This document shows positions 17,109 to 25,579 of a DNA stretch of 64,000 bases, piece after piece. Each line of letters begins with the position of its first letter. Positions within the stretch are counted from its first letter, which is position 1. The notes beneath the pieces were generated by a model. It was not told where the DNA came from and searched no databases. It saw only the letters and a list, made by a program, of their open reading frames with translations. Both the position numbers and the translations under genes were made by a program. The stretch comes from Nitrincola sp048264025 (GTDB lineage Bacteria; Pseudomonadota; Gammaproteobacteria; Pseudomonadales; Balneatricaceae), in contig NZ_JBLXDN010000018.1 in the NCBI RefSeq assembly GCF_048264025.1, positions 1 to 64,000 of the forward strand, in the 5' to 3' direction.

Positions 17109-17147
17109 GGTCAGCAGAAAAGGGTACTGACCCCTTTTCTGCTGACC
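17109..17147. repeat. REP-like palindromic repeat, locus 1 (single unit)
   Basis: Core unit at 17118-17138, read as AAAGGGTACTGACCCC within A and T runs. Here the arms extend into a perfect 16-bp stem (GGTCAGCAGAAAAGGG and its complement). It fills the 46-base gap between two convergent genes, so it may also act as a bidirectional terminator. Confidence 0.9.
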
Positions 17148-17150
17148 CCA

Positions 17151-18278
17151 TTACATCTTTCCGCTGATCCTGCGTAATACAGGCTCCAGGGGGCCTCGAC
17201 CAAACATTCTGGCATAGCCGCCTACTAGCAGCATGGACAAAACACCGATCACAATCGAAACAGGTATCAGCAGTAGAAGCCCAAACTGGTTGAATAGTTG
17301 AAGACCGTACCCGCCGAATATAAAGCCGCATAAGACCCCTTGCAAAATGTAGGTCGACAGGGAGTTCCGACCGGCCAGCACAAAGTATAAAGGCATGCTG
17401 AAACGTCGGGCCCCCAGAATGGTTAAGTACAGATACACCGCCGATAGCGCTGGGGCTCCAATACCGATTGCGATGAATCCGAGAAAACTCAACCCCTTTA
17501 AAAAGGCTGGAATTATTCCACTCATAGTGGCGGCATAAAGCAGGTTACAAGGCAGTGCGATTAACAGCAAAAGTGGAAGTGATTGTTGCAGCGCCTTAAC
17601 ACCGCTATTGCCCGGAACGAAAAAATCAGTTCTGGCTGCTGCCAAACCACAGGCAAATGCACCAAGTGCCAGTGGTCCCTGCAGAAATAACAGAAAGGCA
17701 AAAGTTAGCGGCCATTCATGCAACCGCCCCTGAGTAGCCTGTAGAAAAGTTCCACCGAGATGATGCCCATCGTTAGCTATAGTTAGCATGTCAGCCTTGA
17801 GCACTTCATCAATAACGATGGCCAGCAACGATAAACAGGCAAGGCTAATCGGAATCATACTAAGGGCAAAGTATATAAGATAACGTGGAGTCATCTTCCT
17901 TATTAGCCAGAGCAACCCACCCAACAAGGCATACAGCAGCAAAATATCGCCACTGAACACCAGCACGGCATGGCCAATCCCCATGACAGCAAGGCCGGCG
18001 AGTCTGCGGAAGTAGCGCTTGAAAAATGCCTGACCTGCTCGCATAGCGGCTTGCGCCTGAATTTCCATCCCCCAGCCAAAGATAAATGAGAACAGCAGGA
18101 AAAATTTAAGCTGAAACAGCCCCTCAACAATAAACGCACCCAATCGGTCCGGTAGGCTTTCGGGTGCAATGAACACTGCTTCCACGGGTAGCGCCATGAA
18201 AGGTACATTGACAATGCAAATCCCCATCAACGCCACCATGCGTATCACATCCACTTCAACATTTCGTTGACCCGCCAT
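17151..18278 (-). CDS. DUF418 family membrane protein (YeiB-like)
   Basis: 375 residues. Many transmembrane helices are visible, with the N-terminal EVDVIRMVALMGICIVNVPFM pattern typical of the DUF418/YeiB family and the C-terminal DUF418 block (GRNSLSTYILQGVLCGFIFGGYG, then the RMFGRGPLEPVLRRI tail). Members are related in topology to acyltransferase-3 and heparan N-acetyltransferase-like proteins; function is unknown. The start is ATG 18278 because AAGGA lies 7 bases upstream. A longer frame overlapping the divergent kinase gene is not supported. The gene is divergent from a NarL-type two-component system, which may regulate it. Confidence 0.85.
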   Translation of the reverse strand: MAGQRNVEVDVIRMVALMGICIVNVPFMALPVEAVFIAPESLPDRLGAFIVEGLFQLKFFLLFSFIFGWGMEIQAQAAMRAGQAFFKRYFRRLAGLAVMGIGHAVLVFSGDILLLYALLGGLLWLIRKMTPRYLIYFALSMIPISLACLSLLAIVIDEVLKADMLTIANDGHHLGGTFLQATQGRLHEWPLTFAFLLFLQGPLALGAFACGLAAARTDFFVPGNSGVKALQQSLPLLLLIALPCNLLYAATMSGIIPAFLKGLSFLGFIAIGIGAPALSAVYLYLTILGARRFSMPLYFVLAGRNSLSTYILQGVLCGFIFGGYGLQLFNQFGLLLLIPVSIVIGVLSMLLVGGYARMFGRGPLEPVLRRISGKM

Positions 18279-18390
18279 TGATTTATCCTTTACAAATTGA
18301 TGCAGGGACAGACTAGCTTCTTCCCCCAGGCAGCGCCTGTGCCAAATGTCACGATAGCAGAGAGAAAAGATAAATGATGACATTTGTCCT

Positions 18391-19557
18391 ATGCGAACAG
18401 ATCCGGATCTATGGAATACTATCCCGATGACTCGAAACCTGACAGCCAGACACCAAATCATCGATCTGATCCTGGAGCTCATCGCCTGGACATTTGTAGT
18501 CTTGCTCACCTTGTATCTTTGGAAACTGGATTATCCGGAGGTACACAACAGACTCAATTTCACGCCAGTCAACCTGACCTTCGCAACCACTTATTTCCTG
18601 CTGTACATCGCTGGCGCTATCTGGCGTATTTTCGCCAAATCAACTCGTTATAAAGGGCTGATACTTCAATGTATTTGTCTATTTATCCTGATTTATTTGT
18701 TTCCGAATGGCATTCTGGTGATTCTTGCAATCAGGCTGGTGGCAAATCTGAATGAGTATCTCCCTACTTATATAGTCCTGCTGATCGCGTTGAGCATACC
18801 GCTGATTTACTTTTTACAAATCCCTGGCGAGTTTGCTTGGTTCAATATCATTCTGTTCAGCCTGTTTAACCTCTTCGCCTTGTATGCTTCTAATCGAATG
18901 CTGGATGAACGCAAAGCGAAGCAGTTAAACACAGATCTTCTTCGAGAGCTGCGTGCCACCCAAAGCATGCTCTCCACTACAGCACGGCAAGATGAACGCC
19001 TGCGCATTGCGCGGGATCTTCATGATGGGCTTGGCCACCATATTGCGGCCCTCAGTATCCAGCTGGAGGTGGCTAAACAGCTGAGTTCTGATAAGGCTCA
19101 TCTTCATATTTGTAAGGCGCAGAGAGTAGCCCATCAGTTACTCAACGATATACAGACGGCGGTTTCGGATATTCGCCAAAGTCATCCTCTCGAACTGCAT
19201 ACGGCACTGGTGGCGTTAACACAGAACCTGGACAGGCTGGATGTTCAATTGAACATAGCCGCGGATCTGAGGATTACAAATGCCAGAACGGCCGAAGTTG
19301 TTTTTCGTGCTGCACAGGAAGCCATCACTAACGTTTTGAAACACAGTGCTGCAGATGCCTGTTTGCTGAGTCTGGAGCAGAAAGAGGGTCAACTTCTGCT
19401 GAGCTGCGAGGATAATGGTCCAGTCCTGACACCTATAAAATTCGGCAATGGTTTAATGGGTATGATTGAAAGAGTCCAGGAGTTAAACGGGAACCTGACG
19501 TGGGTTGCTGATAATAGAGGTTTCAAACTTCGCATCGAAATACCGGAGTCTATATGA
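18391..19557 (+). CDS. NarL-type sensor histidine kinase
   Basis: 388 residues. About five or six N-terminal transmembrane segments (about 28-165) form a membrane sensor with almost no periplasmic domain, resembling DesK-like thermosensor or lipid sensors in layout. Then comes a coiled linker and the HisKA_3 H-box RLRIARDLHDGLGHHIAAL with the phospho-accepting His near residue 210. A short HATPase_c domain closes it (AAQEAITNVLKHS for the N box, EDNGP, GNGLMGMIERV for the G box). An ATG at 18427 is an alternative start. Its stop overlaps the response-regulator start (ATGA), so the two are translationally coupled. The signal is unknown; the divergent DUF418 gene is a candidate target. Confidence 0.9.
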   Translation: MRTDPDLWNTIPMTRNLTARHQIIDLILELIAWTFVVLLTLYLWKLDYPEVHNRLNFTPVNLTFATTYFLLYIAGAIWRIFAKSTRYKGLILQCICLFILIYLFPNGILVILAIRLVANLNEYLPTYIVLLIALSIPLIYFLQIPGEFAWFNIILFSLFNLFALYASNRMLDERKAKQLNTDLLRELRATQSMLSTTARQDERLRIARDLHDGLGHHIAALSIQLEVAKQLSSDKAHLHICKAQRVAHQLLNDIQTAVSDIRQSHPLELHTALVALTQNLDRLDVQLNIAADLRITNARTAEVVFRAAQEAITNVLKHSAADACLLSLEQKEGQLLLSCEDNGPVLTPIKFGNGLMGMIERVQELNGNLTWVADNRGFKLRIEIPESI

Positions 19558-20195
19558 TCCCTATCAAAATACTGCTGGTTGATGATCAGAATCTGATTCG
19601 TGAAGGGATTAAAAGCCTTATCCATTTAAGGCCAGACATGCAGGTTGTTGCAGAAGCTGATGATGGAACAGAGGTTCTGAATCTGATTACCTGTTGCCAG
19701 CCTGATATTCTGTTACTGGATATTCGTATGCCACAAGTTAGTGGTCAAGAGGTACTTAAGCAGCTTCAAACAGCCGGATTAAATATACCAGTACTCATCC
19801 TGACCACCTTTGATGATCATGAACTGGTTCTGGATTGCATCAAACTCGGAGCCAAAGGCTATCTGCGAAAAGATGTGAGTTTCGACACACTCACTCAAGC
19901 AATTCAGAACCTGACACAGGGTAAAACCTGGATACACCCAGCCACCTCTTACCGAGTGGATAAAGCTAGACATCAACTCCAGCCCACTGAGACACCAATA
20001 TTTGATGAGTTAACCGATAGTGAGATCCAGGTACTCCGGCTGGTAGCTGCCGGATACTCCAATCATGAGATCGCAGCGGCCCTGTTCAAATCACCGGGCA
20101 CCATCCGCAACCAGGTTTCTTCTATTTTGAACAAGCTCAATGTTCGTGATCGAACCCGTGCCGTGCTTAAGGCCCTGGACCTTGAGCTGATCTGA
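19554..20195 (+). CDS. NarL/FixJ-type response regulator
   Basis: 213 residues. Receiver domain (1-120) with D10/D11, phospho-acceptor D56 in LLLDIRMP, T84 in LTTFDDHE and the conserved lysine in YLRKDV near 106. C-terminal LuxR-type HTH (about 148-205; LTDSEIQVLRLVAAGYSNHEIA, then KSPGTIRNQVSSILNKL). It is the cognate partner of the upstream kinase, judged by the four-base overlap of their genes. The product binds DNA as a phosphorylated dimer; targets are unknown. The gene ends 12 bases before the second REP-like repeat. Confidence 0.95.
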   Translation: MIPIKILLVDDQNLIREGIKSLIHLRPDMQVVAEADDGTEVLNLITCCQPDILLLDIRMPQVSGQEVLKQLQTAGLNIPVLILTTFDDHELVLDCIKLGAKGYLRKDVSFDTLTQAIQNLTQGKTWIHPATSYRVDKARHQLQPTETPIFDELTDSEIQVLRLVAAGYSNHEIAAALFKSPGTIRNQVSSILNKLNVRDRTRAVLKALDLELI

Positions 20196-20204
20196 AATAC
20201 ACGA

Positions 20205-20236
20205 GAGAAAAGGGTACTGACCCCTTTTCTGCTTTT
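20205..20236. repeat. REP-like palindromic repeat, locus 2 (single unit)
   Basis: Core at 20208-20228, same orientation as locus 1, with GAG and CTGC flanks. It lies between the response regulator and the GGDEF-EAL gene; no other feature is evident in the rest of this 200-base gap. Confidence 0.9.
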
Positions 20237-20395
20237 CTGGATTCTTTTCAATAAATCAATCGATCGTTTTAATTTTTTGAGTGATGTGTAGTGCTGGATT
20301 TTGTGTGGTAGATATAAAACCTTTTTTTGCCTTAGGTTATTGGGTAGACTCGGGGTCGCTGCGGAAAAAGCATTAGTCATTACTGGAGCTCCTCG

Positions 20396-22798
20396 TTGTT
20401 ATTTAAACAGTTATTGCGCTTAACTCTAATTCTTATCTATACACTGTTAATCGTTCCGAGCAGTTTCGCTTCGATTAGGGTTGATGGACCGAAGTTTGAG
20501 CAGGTGTTTAGTGAGTCCGGGGTAGCCATGCTGTTGATCGAACCGGGAAGTGGGCGGATCGTTGAAGCGAATCCTGCGGCGGTCCGGTTTTATGGTTATC
20601 CGCTGGATGAGTTACAGCAGATGACCATCCAGCAAATTAATACGTTTACCCCTGAACAAGTGGCTCAAGAGCGTGCAGCAGTAGAAGCGGCAGAGCGTAA
20701 CTACCTGATTTTCAGACACCGACTGGCAAATGGCGAACTTCGTACCGTTGAGGTCTACTCCCACCCCTACCGATTCAATGATCAGAATCTGTTGTTCTCA
20801 ATCATCAATGACATAACGCCCGGACGGCATGCGGCTGAGGATCTGTGGTATTACCAGGAACAACTGGAAACGATGGTGGATGCTCAGGTTCAGGAAATTG
20901 AACGCAACCGCTCTTATTTGCACTGGATATTGGTGGGTGCACTGTTAACTCAAGCGTTGGTGATTGTACTGCTGATCATCAATATTCAGCGTAAACGTCA
21001 GCTGCAACGACAGCAGAAGCAGACAACCTTGGCATTGACCGCACTGGCCACCACGTTTGCGCCTCTATCTGGCGAAGATTTTTATCAGGCCGTTTGTCAA
21101 TATTTAGCCGATACTTTGGATGTCGATTATTTTTTTGTGGCGGCGTTAACGTCTGATGGTCAGCGAGCCGAGGTGCTGGCGGGCTGGGCTGATGGTGCGC
21201 CGATTGTGCCGTTTTCTTATGCGCTTGAGGGAACACCCTGTGAGGATGTGTGTGATAAGAATCGGATGATTCGAGTTGAGGGAATTCAGCAAGCCTATCC
21301 GAATGACTCGCTACTCGTTGATCTGCAGGCTCAAGCTTATATTGGTTGCGTGCTGATGGATAAATGTCAGCACCCCTTGGGGTTGTTAGTGGCATTAAGC
21401 CGTAAACCCATGAGAAACGCCCAGTCTGTAGATACCCTGATGCAACTTTATGTTGATCGTATCAGTGCCGAAATGCAACGCAGTCGGGTGGAAAAGCAGT
21501 TGGCTCAGATGGCACATTTCGATCCGCTGACCAGTCTGTCTAACCGTACACTCTTGGCTGATTACCTGAAGCATGCCATGGCTCAGGCTGTCCGGCATGA
21601 ACAGATGCTGGCGATTCTGTTCATCGATCTGGATGGCTTTAAAACGGTCAATGACACTTATAGTCATGCCATCGGTGACCAGGTGCTGGTTAGCCTTGCC
21701 GTACGCATGAAGAAAATGATCCGTGATGAAGATGCTTTGGCGCGACTTGGGGGCGATGAGTTTGTTGCTGTAATGCAACACCTGCACCAATCCAATGACT
21801 GTATTCCGTTCCTGAATCGATTGCTGCAGGTGATTTCGGAGCCGGTGATAGTCGAGGGTATTGAGTTCAGTATTACCGCGAGTATCGGGGTGGTGTTCTA
21901 TCCACAGCATGAATCTATAGAGGCTGATCAGTTATTGCGTCAGGCAGATCAGGCGATGTATCAGGCCAAGCAGGCAGGTAAAAATCGTTACCATCTATTC
22001 GACATAGAGCGTGACCGCGCCCAGCGTGATCAGCACGAAGGTCTGCTGCGGGTGCGTCAGGCACTGGAAGCGGGTGAACTGGAGTTGTATTACCAGCCCA
22101 AGGTCAATATGCGCAGTCGTGAAGTGGTGGGTACCGAAGCGCTGATCCGCTGGAACCATCCGGATCGCGGGGTTTTACCACCAGCTGAGTTCCTGTCACT
22201 GATCGAAAATCATCCACTGGCAATCGATGTCGGGCACTGGGTAATAGTGACAGCTTTGGATCAGGTTTTGCTGTGGCGTGAACAGGGCATCCATCTGCCG
22301 GTCAGCGTTAATATCGATGCTATTCATTTGCAGTGTCCCAGTTTTGTGCCGCAGTTGGAGTTGGCTTTAAACCAACGCCCTGGAATTGAACCCTATGATC
22401 TGCAATTGGAAATTCTTGAAACCACGGCGCTGGATGATGTGACACAGGTCTCCAACATTATGCAGGCCTGTCGGAAGTTGGGTGTTGGCTTTGCGCTGGA
22501 TGATTTTGGTACGGGCTACTCATCACTAACCTATCTGAAACGCTTGCCTGCTGAATTGCTTAAAATCGACCGCAGTTTTGTACTCGATATGCTAGAAGAC
22601 CCAGAGGACTTGGCCATTCTGGATGGCGTGATTCGCCTGGCTGGTGCGTTCCAGCGACAGGTGATTGCCGAAGGGGTAGAAACCCAGGCTCATTGCGATG
22701 CACTACTGAAGCTTGGTTGTGAACTAGGGCAGGGCTATGCCATCGCACGCCCCATGCCTGCAAGCGAAATACCTGAGTGGATACGCCACTGGAAATAA
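20396..22798 (+). CDS. PAS-GAF-GGDEF-EAL cyclic-di-GMP signalling protein
   Basis: 800 residues. A signal-like hydrophobic N-terminus (about 5-25) is followed by a periplasmic or extracytoplasmic PAS domain (about 35-150, PGSGRIVEANPAAVRFYGY), a transmembrane helix (about 178-200) and a GAF-like domain (about 215-370). Next is GGDEF (RLGGDEF at about 450, preceded by FDPLTSLSNR and FIDLDGFKTVND), then EAL (TEALIRW at about 580, LEILETT, DDFGTGYSS at about 702, KIDRSFV, EGVET). The key residues of both domains are present, so cyclase and phosphodiesterase activity are both possible. The start is TTG at 20396, chosen because GGAG lies 7 bases upstream. It probably links an extracellular cue to biofilm or motility. 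Confidence 0.9.
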   Translation: MLFKQLLRLTLILIYTLLIVPSSFASIRVDGPKFEQVFSESGVAMLLIEPGSGRIVEANPAAVRFYGYPLDELQQMTIQQINTFTPEQVAQERAAVEAAERNYLIFRHRLANGELRTVEVYSHPYRFNDQNLLFSIINDITPGRHAAEDLWYYQEQLETMVDAQVQEIERNRSYLHWILVGALLTQALVIVLLIINIQRKRQLQRQQKQTTLALTALATTFAPLSGEDFYQAVCQYLADTLDVDYFFVAALTSDGQRAEVLAGWADGAPIVPFSYALEGTPCEDVCDKNRMIRVEGIQQAYPNDSLLVDLQAQAYIGCVLMDKCQHPLGLLVALSRKPMRNAQSVDTLMQLYVDRISAEMQRSRVEKQLAQMAHFDPLTSLSNRTLLADYLKHAMAQAVRHEQMLAILFIDLDGFKTVNDTYSHAIGDQVLVSLAVRMKKMIRDEDALARLGGDEFVAVMQHLHQSNDCIPFLNRLLQVISEPVIVEGIEFSITASIGVVFYPQHESIEADQLLRQADQAMYQAKQAGKNRYHLFDIERDRAQRDQHEGLLRVRQALEAGELELYYQPKVNMRSREVVGTEALIRWNHPDRGVLPPAEFLSLIENHPLAIDVGHWVIVTALDQVLLWREQGIHLPVSVNIDAIHLQCPSFVPQLELALNQRPGIEPYDLQLEILETTALDDVTQVSNIMQACRKLGVGFALDDFGTGYSSLTYLKRLPAELLKIDRSFVLDMLEDPEDLAILDGVIRLAGAFQRQVIAEGVETQAHCDALLKLGCELGQGYAIARPMPASEIPEWIRHWK

Positions 22799-22801
22799 CT
22801 G

Positions 22802-22853
22802 AAAAGGGGTCAGTACCCTTTTACTCAAAAATAAAAGGGTACTGACCCCTTTT
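22802..22853. repeat. REP-like repeat, locus 3 (inverted pair)
   Basis: Two facing units (22802-22822 and 22833-22853) spaced 31 bases start to start, separated by ACTCAAAAAT, form a long hairpin. A partial extra arm (CCCCTTTTCTGACTCC) follows. The pair lies between the GGDEF-EAL gene and the methyltransferase gene. Confidence 0.9.
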
Positions 22854-22896
22854 CTGGACCCCTTTTCTGACTCCTTTTAGAGCTTAGGGAGCTAAA

Positions 22897-23520
22897 ATGG
22901 ATGTAATGCAAGATCGATGGCGTGAGTATTATGCACAAGCATTGCGTCGTCGCCATTCAGCGCGCACGGAGCAGGCCGTTGAATTAAATAGCTCAGGCTT
23001 CAAGTCAGCCATCGATTGTGGTTGCGGCAGTGGGAGTGATATCGACTACTTGAGTCAGCAGGGTTATCGGGTGCAAGGGTTTGATAACAACCCGGAAGCG
23101 ATTGAAATCTGCTGTGAACGTTTTGGTGGTAATGTGATGGTGGATATTGCCTGCTGTAGTTTTGAAGACTACGACTATCCTGATTGTGGCTTGGTATTGG
23201 CGCATTCCAGCTTATTCTTTTCCGACGCTGAACGCTTCTCGGAAACCTGGAATAAAATGATCAGCGCACTTCAGCCTGGTGGGGTTTTCTCCGGCGACTT
23301 TATGGGCATCAAGGACGACTGGGCATTAAATCCTCAGCGCCAGATTAATGCCATGACTGAGCAGCAGGTCAGGGGGCTATTTGAACCGTTTGACCTGGTG
23401 CATTTCAATGAGCGCGATGAGCCTGGAAAAACCGCCTTGGGCTACCCAAAACATTGGCACATTTTTTCAGTCTTGGCAGTAAAAAAAGAAAAGGGGTCAG
23501 TACCCTTTTATTCAGAATAA
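22897..23520 (+). CDS. class I SAM-dependent methyltransferase with repeat-derived C-terminus
   Basis: 207 residues. A Rossmann methyltransferase: SAM-binding motif I AIDCGCGSGSDIDYL (about 40-54), acidic loop GFDNNPEAIEICCERF, and LVLAHSSLFF with PGGVFSGDFMGIKDDW. It resembles small tellurite-resistance TehB or UbiE-like enzymes; the substrate is unknown. The ATG at 22897 has GGGAG upstream (about 22889). Oddly, the last dozen codons (KEKGSVPFYSE and stop) are encoded by the first unit of the REP-like repeat at 23489-23509. The native end was therefore probably replaced when the repeat inserted near the 3' end. Confidence 0.85.
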   Translation: MDVMQDRWREYYAQALRRRHSARTEQAVELNSSGFKSAIDCGCGSGSDIDYLSQQGYRVQGFDNNPEAIEICCERFGGNVMVDIACCSFEDYDYPDCGLVLAHSSLFFSDAERFSETWNKMISALQPGGVFSGDFMGIKDDWALNPQRQINAMTEQQVRGLFEPFDLVHFNERDEPGKTALGYPKHWHIFSVLAVKKEKGSVPFYSE

Positions 23521-23552
23521 AAGGTACTAATAAAAGGGTACTGACCCCTTTT
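23489..23552. repeat. REP-like repeat, locus 4 (inverted pair overlapping a CDS end)
   Basis: Units at 23489-23509 and 23532-23552. The spacing is 43 rather than the usual 31 bases because of about 12 extra bases containing a partial unit copy (AAGGTACTAATA). The left unit codes for the C-terminus of the methyltransferase; the right one abuts the stop of tctA. Confidence 0.9.
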
Positions 23553-23553
23553 T

Positions 23554-25050
23554 TTAGACCCCTTTGATGCGGAATTTTTTGTAGCTTTTCAGCGCTTGTG
23601 AGCCCAGCACGATCAGTAGCAGGGCGATGATGCCTTGCGAGATAGGGCGGGTAAAAAACAGCGTCCAGTCATTCTGCGAGATCAGCATCGACAAGCGGAA
23701 GTTGCTTTCTGCCATTGGCCCCAACAGCACACCCAGTACGATAGGTGCCAAGGGGAAGTCCAGGCGGTTCAGCACATAGCCTACGAGACCAAAGCCCAAC
23801 ATCACGTATAAGTCAGTGAGACTGCCATTAATGGTGTATACCCCAATCGACATGAGTACCAGCGTGGTTGGAACCAGCAGGGTGGAGGGGAGGCGCAGTA
23901 CTTGAGCAAACAGTCGTGTTGCCAGCATGCCGCCCAGCACAAACAGCAATAAAGAGGTTAGCAGTAACTGCCAGATAAAACCAAACACCACATCTGCTGA
24001 CTCGGTGAACAGGCGTGGTCCTGGTTGTAAACCGTGAATCATCAGGGCACCAAGCACCAGTGCAGCAATCAGGTTACCGGGTATGCCCAGTGTCAGAGCT
24101 GGAATCATGGATGAGGCGTTGTCAGCACTGTTTCCGCATTCGGCAGCTGCAACGCCAACCGGATTGCCCTGACCGAAGGTTTCCGGGTCTTTGGCGTTAC
24201 GCTTCGCTTCGTTATAGCTGAGCAGGGCGGCGAGGTTGCCACCTGCACCGGGTAGTATGCCGACACAGACGCCGATCACCGAAGACCTTGACCAGGTGCG
24301 CCAGTGCGTGCGGATCAATCCCAGTGCATTGGCTGTTTTATTGGTGCGAAAGTTAGCCGGGTTGTAGTGGGCGCTGTTTTGTTTTTCGGCCATTTCCAGT
24401 ATCGGTGGAACGGCATACAGCCCAATTAAGACCACCATTAATGGGAAGCCACCAACCAGGTAGAGGTTGTCGAAGGTGTAGCGCTCTTCACCACTGAGGG
24501 TATCAACGCCAACCAGGCCGATAATGATACCCAGCAGTGCGGCCAGCATGCCTTTGAACAGATCGCCACCGACCAGCACGGCGATGCTGGTCAGGCCGAA
24601 GACAGCAACCCAGAAGTATTCTGTCGGCCCGAACGCCAGGGTCATTTTAGCCAGAGGAGGCGCCAGGGTCATCAGTGCTAAGGCGCTGACGGTACCACCG
24701 ACAGCGGAAGACCAACAGGCGGTTTTCAGTGCGACGCCCCCCATGCCTTTGCGTGTCATGGGGTAGCCATCGAAGGTGGTGGCAATCGCTGAGGGGGTTC
24801 CTGGGATTTTTAACAAAATTGCCGGAATGGCACCCCCATACATGGAGCCATTATAGATGCCTGCAATCAGACCCAGGGCGATGATGGGATCAAAGCTGTA
24901 AGTCAGTGGCAGCATCAGTGCGATGGCCATAACCGGATTCAATCCAGGCAGGGCACCGATCAGGATGCCGGCAAGGGTGCCGATTAGCATGCTCAGCAGT
25001 GAATCTGGCGCAATAATCACGGTAAACGCGTGTGTAAGAGCTTCAAACAT
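23554..25050 (-). CDS. tctA: tripartite tricarboxylate transporter large permease TctA
   Basis: 498 residues with about twelve transmembrane segments and the canonical TctA blocks: TLAGILIGALPGLNPVMAIAL at the N-terminus, IYNGSMYGGAIPAILLKIPGTP, and GILPGAGGNLAALLSYNEAKR with AAAECGNSADNASSMIPALTLGIPG in the middle. It is the large integral membrane subunit that moves a carboxylate, with Na+ or H+ symport, after delivery by periplasmic TctC. It is last in the order tctC-tctB-tctA and starts 10 bases after tctB. The substrate is not fixed by sequence; the neighbouring amidohydrolase suggests an aromatic or lactone-type acid. Confidence 0.95.
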   Translation of the reverse strand: MFEALTHAFTVIIAPDSLLSMLIGTLAGILIGALPGLNPVMAIALMLPLTYSFDPIIALGLIAGIYNGSMYGGAIPAILLKIPGTPSAIATTFDGYPMTRKGMGGVALKTACWSSAVGGTVSALALMTLAPPLAKMTLAFGPTEYFWVAVFGLTSIAVLVGGDLFKGMLAALLGIIIGLVGVDTLSGEERYTFDNLYLVGGFPLMVVLIGLYAVPPILEMAEKQNSAHYNPANFRTNKTANALGLIRTHWRTWSRSSVIGVCVGILPGAGGNLAALLSYNEAKRNAKDPETFGQGNPVGVAAAECGNSADNASSMIPALTLGIPGNLIAALVLGALMIHGLQPGPRLFTESADVVFGFIWQLLLTSLLLFVLGGMLATRLFAQVLRLPSTLLVPTTLVLMSIGVYTINGSLTDLYVMLGFGLVGYVLNRLDFPLAPIVLGVLLGPMAESNFRLSMLISQNDWTLFFTRPISQGIIALLLIVLGSQALKSYKKFRIKGV

Positions 25051-25060
25051 AATGATTTCC

Positions 25061-25492
25061 TCAGACAGCCAGGAAAAACTCTACTGGCAGCGCGCGTTTC
25101 AGTACCAGCGCAAACAGAAGATAAAGAAGGGTGATGAAGACCACTGTAATCGATAGGATGACAACCGGTCGTCTTTCCCCGATCAGTAGTGACAGGGAAA
25201 CAATAAACAGGCTACTAGTGGTATAGAAACCAACTATAGGCAGTAAGAAAAAATAAGCGACACAACTGACCAGTGTTGCTATGAATTTGAAAGGATGGTC
25301 TACCAGTTTAATCTCATGATCTTTATTCTTGAGAAGACTTCGGACAATCAGACCCAAGGCAAACAGGCTCATCAGCAGACCGACACCGACAGGAATATAG
25401 GCCGAGTCATAATAAAAGTCTTTTCCATACCAGGCGGTACCGGCACCTAGCAATAAAAAAACAACGCCCGTGCAGAAGTCCCGGTAATTCAT
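25061..25492 (-). CDS. tctB: tripartite tricarboxylate transporter small permease TctB
   Basis: 143 residues, four transmembrane helices (about 8-25, 36-52, 75-97, 105-135), as usual for the poorly conserved small TctB subunit. Typical elements are the N-terminal FCTGVVFLLLGAGTAWYG, where the family has a G-x4-GL/A-x3-Y pattern, and IPVGVGLLMSLFALGLI. It pairs with TctA in the inner membrane. It is separated from tctC by an 87-base gap with a very strong hairpin, and from tctA by 10 bases. Confidence 0.9.
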   Translation of the reverse strand: MNYRDFCTGVVFLLLGAGTAWYGKDFYYDSAYIPVGVGLLMSLFALGLIVRSLLKNKDHEIKLVDHPFKFIATLVSCVAYFFLLPIVGFYTTSSLFIVSLSLLIGERRPVVILSITVVFITLLYLLFALVLKRALPVEFFLAV

Positions 25493-25530
25493 GGTGGCTC
25501 CCCTGTATTACATCTATGGCCAAGGATAAA

Positions 25531-25567
25531 CGCATACCGATCCGGCGCTATTCCGGATCGGTATGCG
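25531..25567 (-). terminator. strong hairpin after tctC (attenuator or mRNA protector)
   Basis: CGCATACCGATCCGG and its exact complement form a perfect 15-bp stem with a seven-base loop; on the minus strand it is followed by TTTATCC. It lies between the binding-protein gene and the permease genes of one operon, so partial termination or 3'-end protection of tctC mRNA is the likely role. Confidence 0.75.
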
Positions 25568-25579
25568 TCATTGATGAGT

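Noticed and set aside
17109..17147. Treating each REP-like hairpin only as a rho-independent terminator
   Set aside because: The same sequence recurs at nine loci, including non-convergent positions and one CDS end, so it is a dispersed repeat family first. Terminator function is secondary and unproven.
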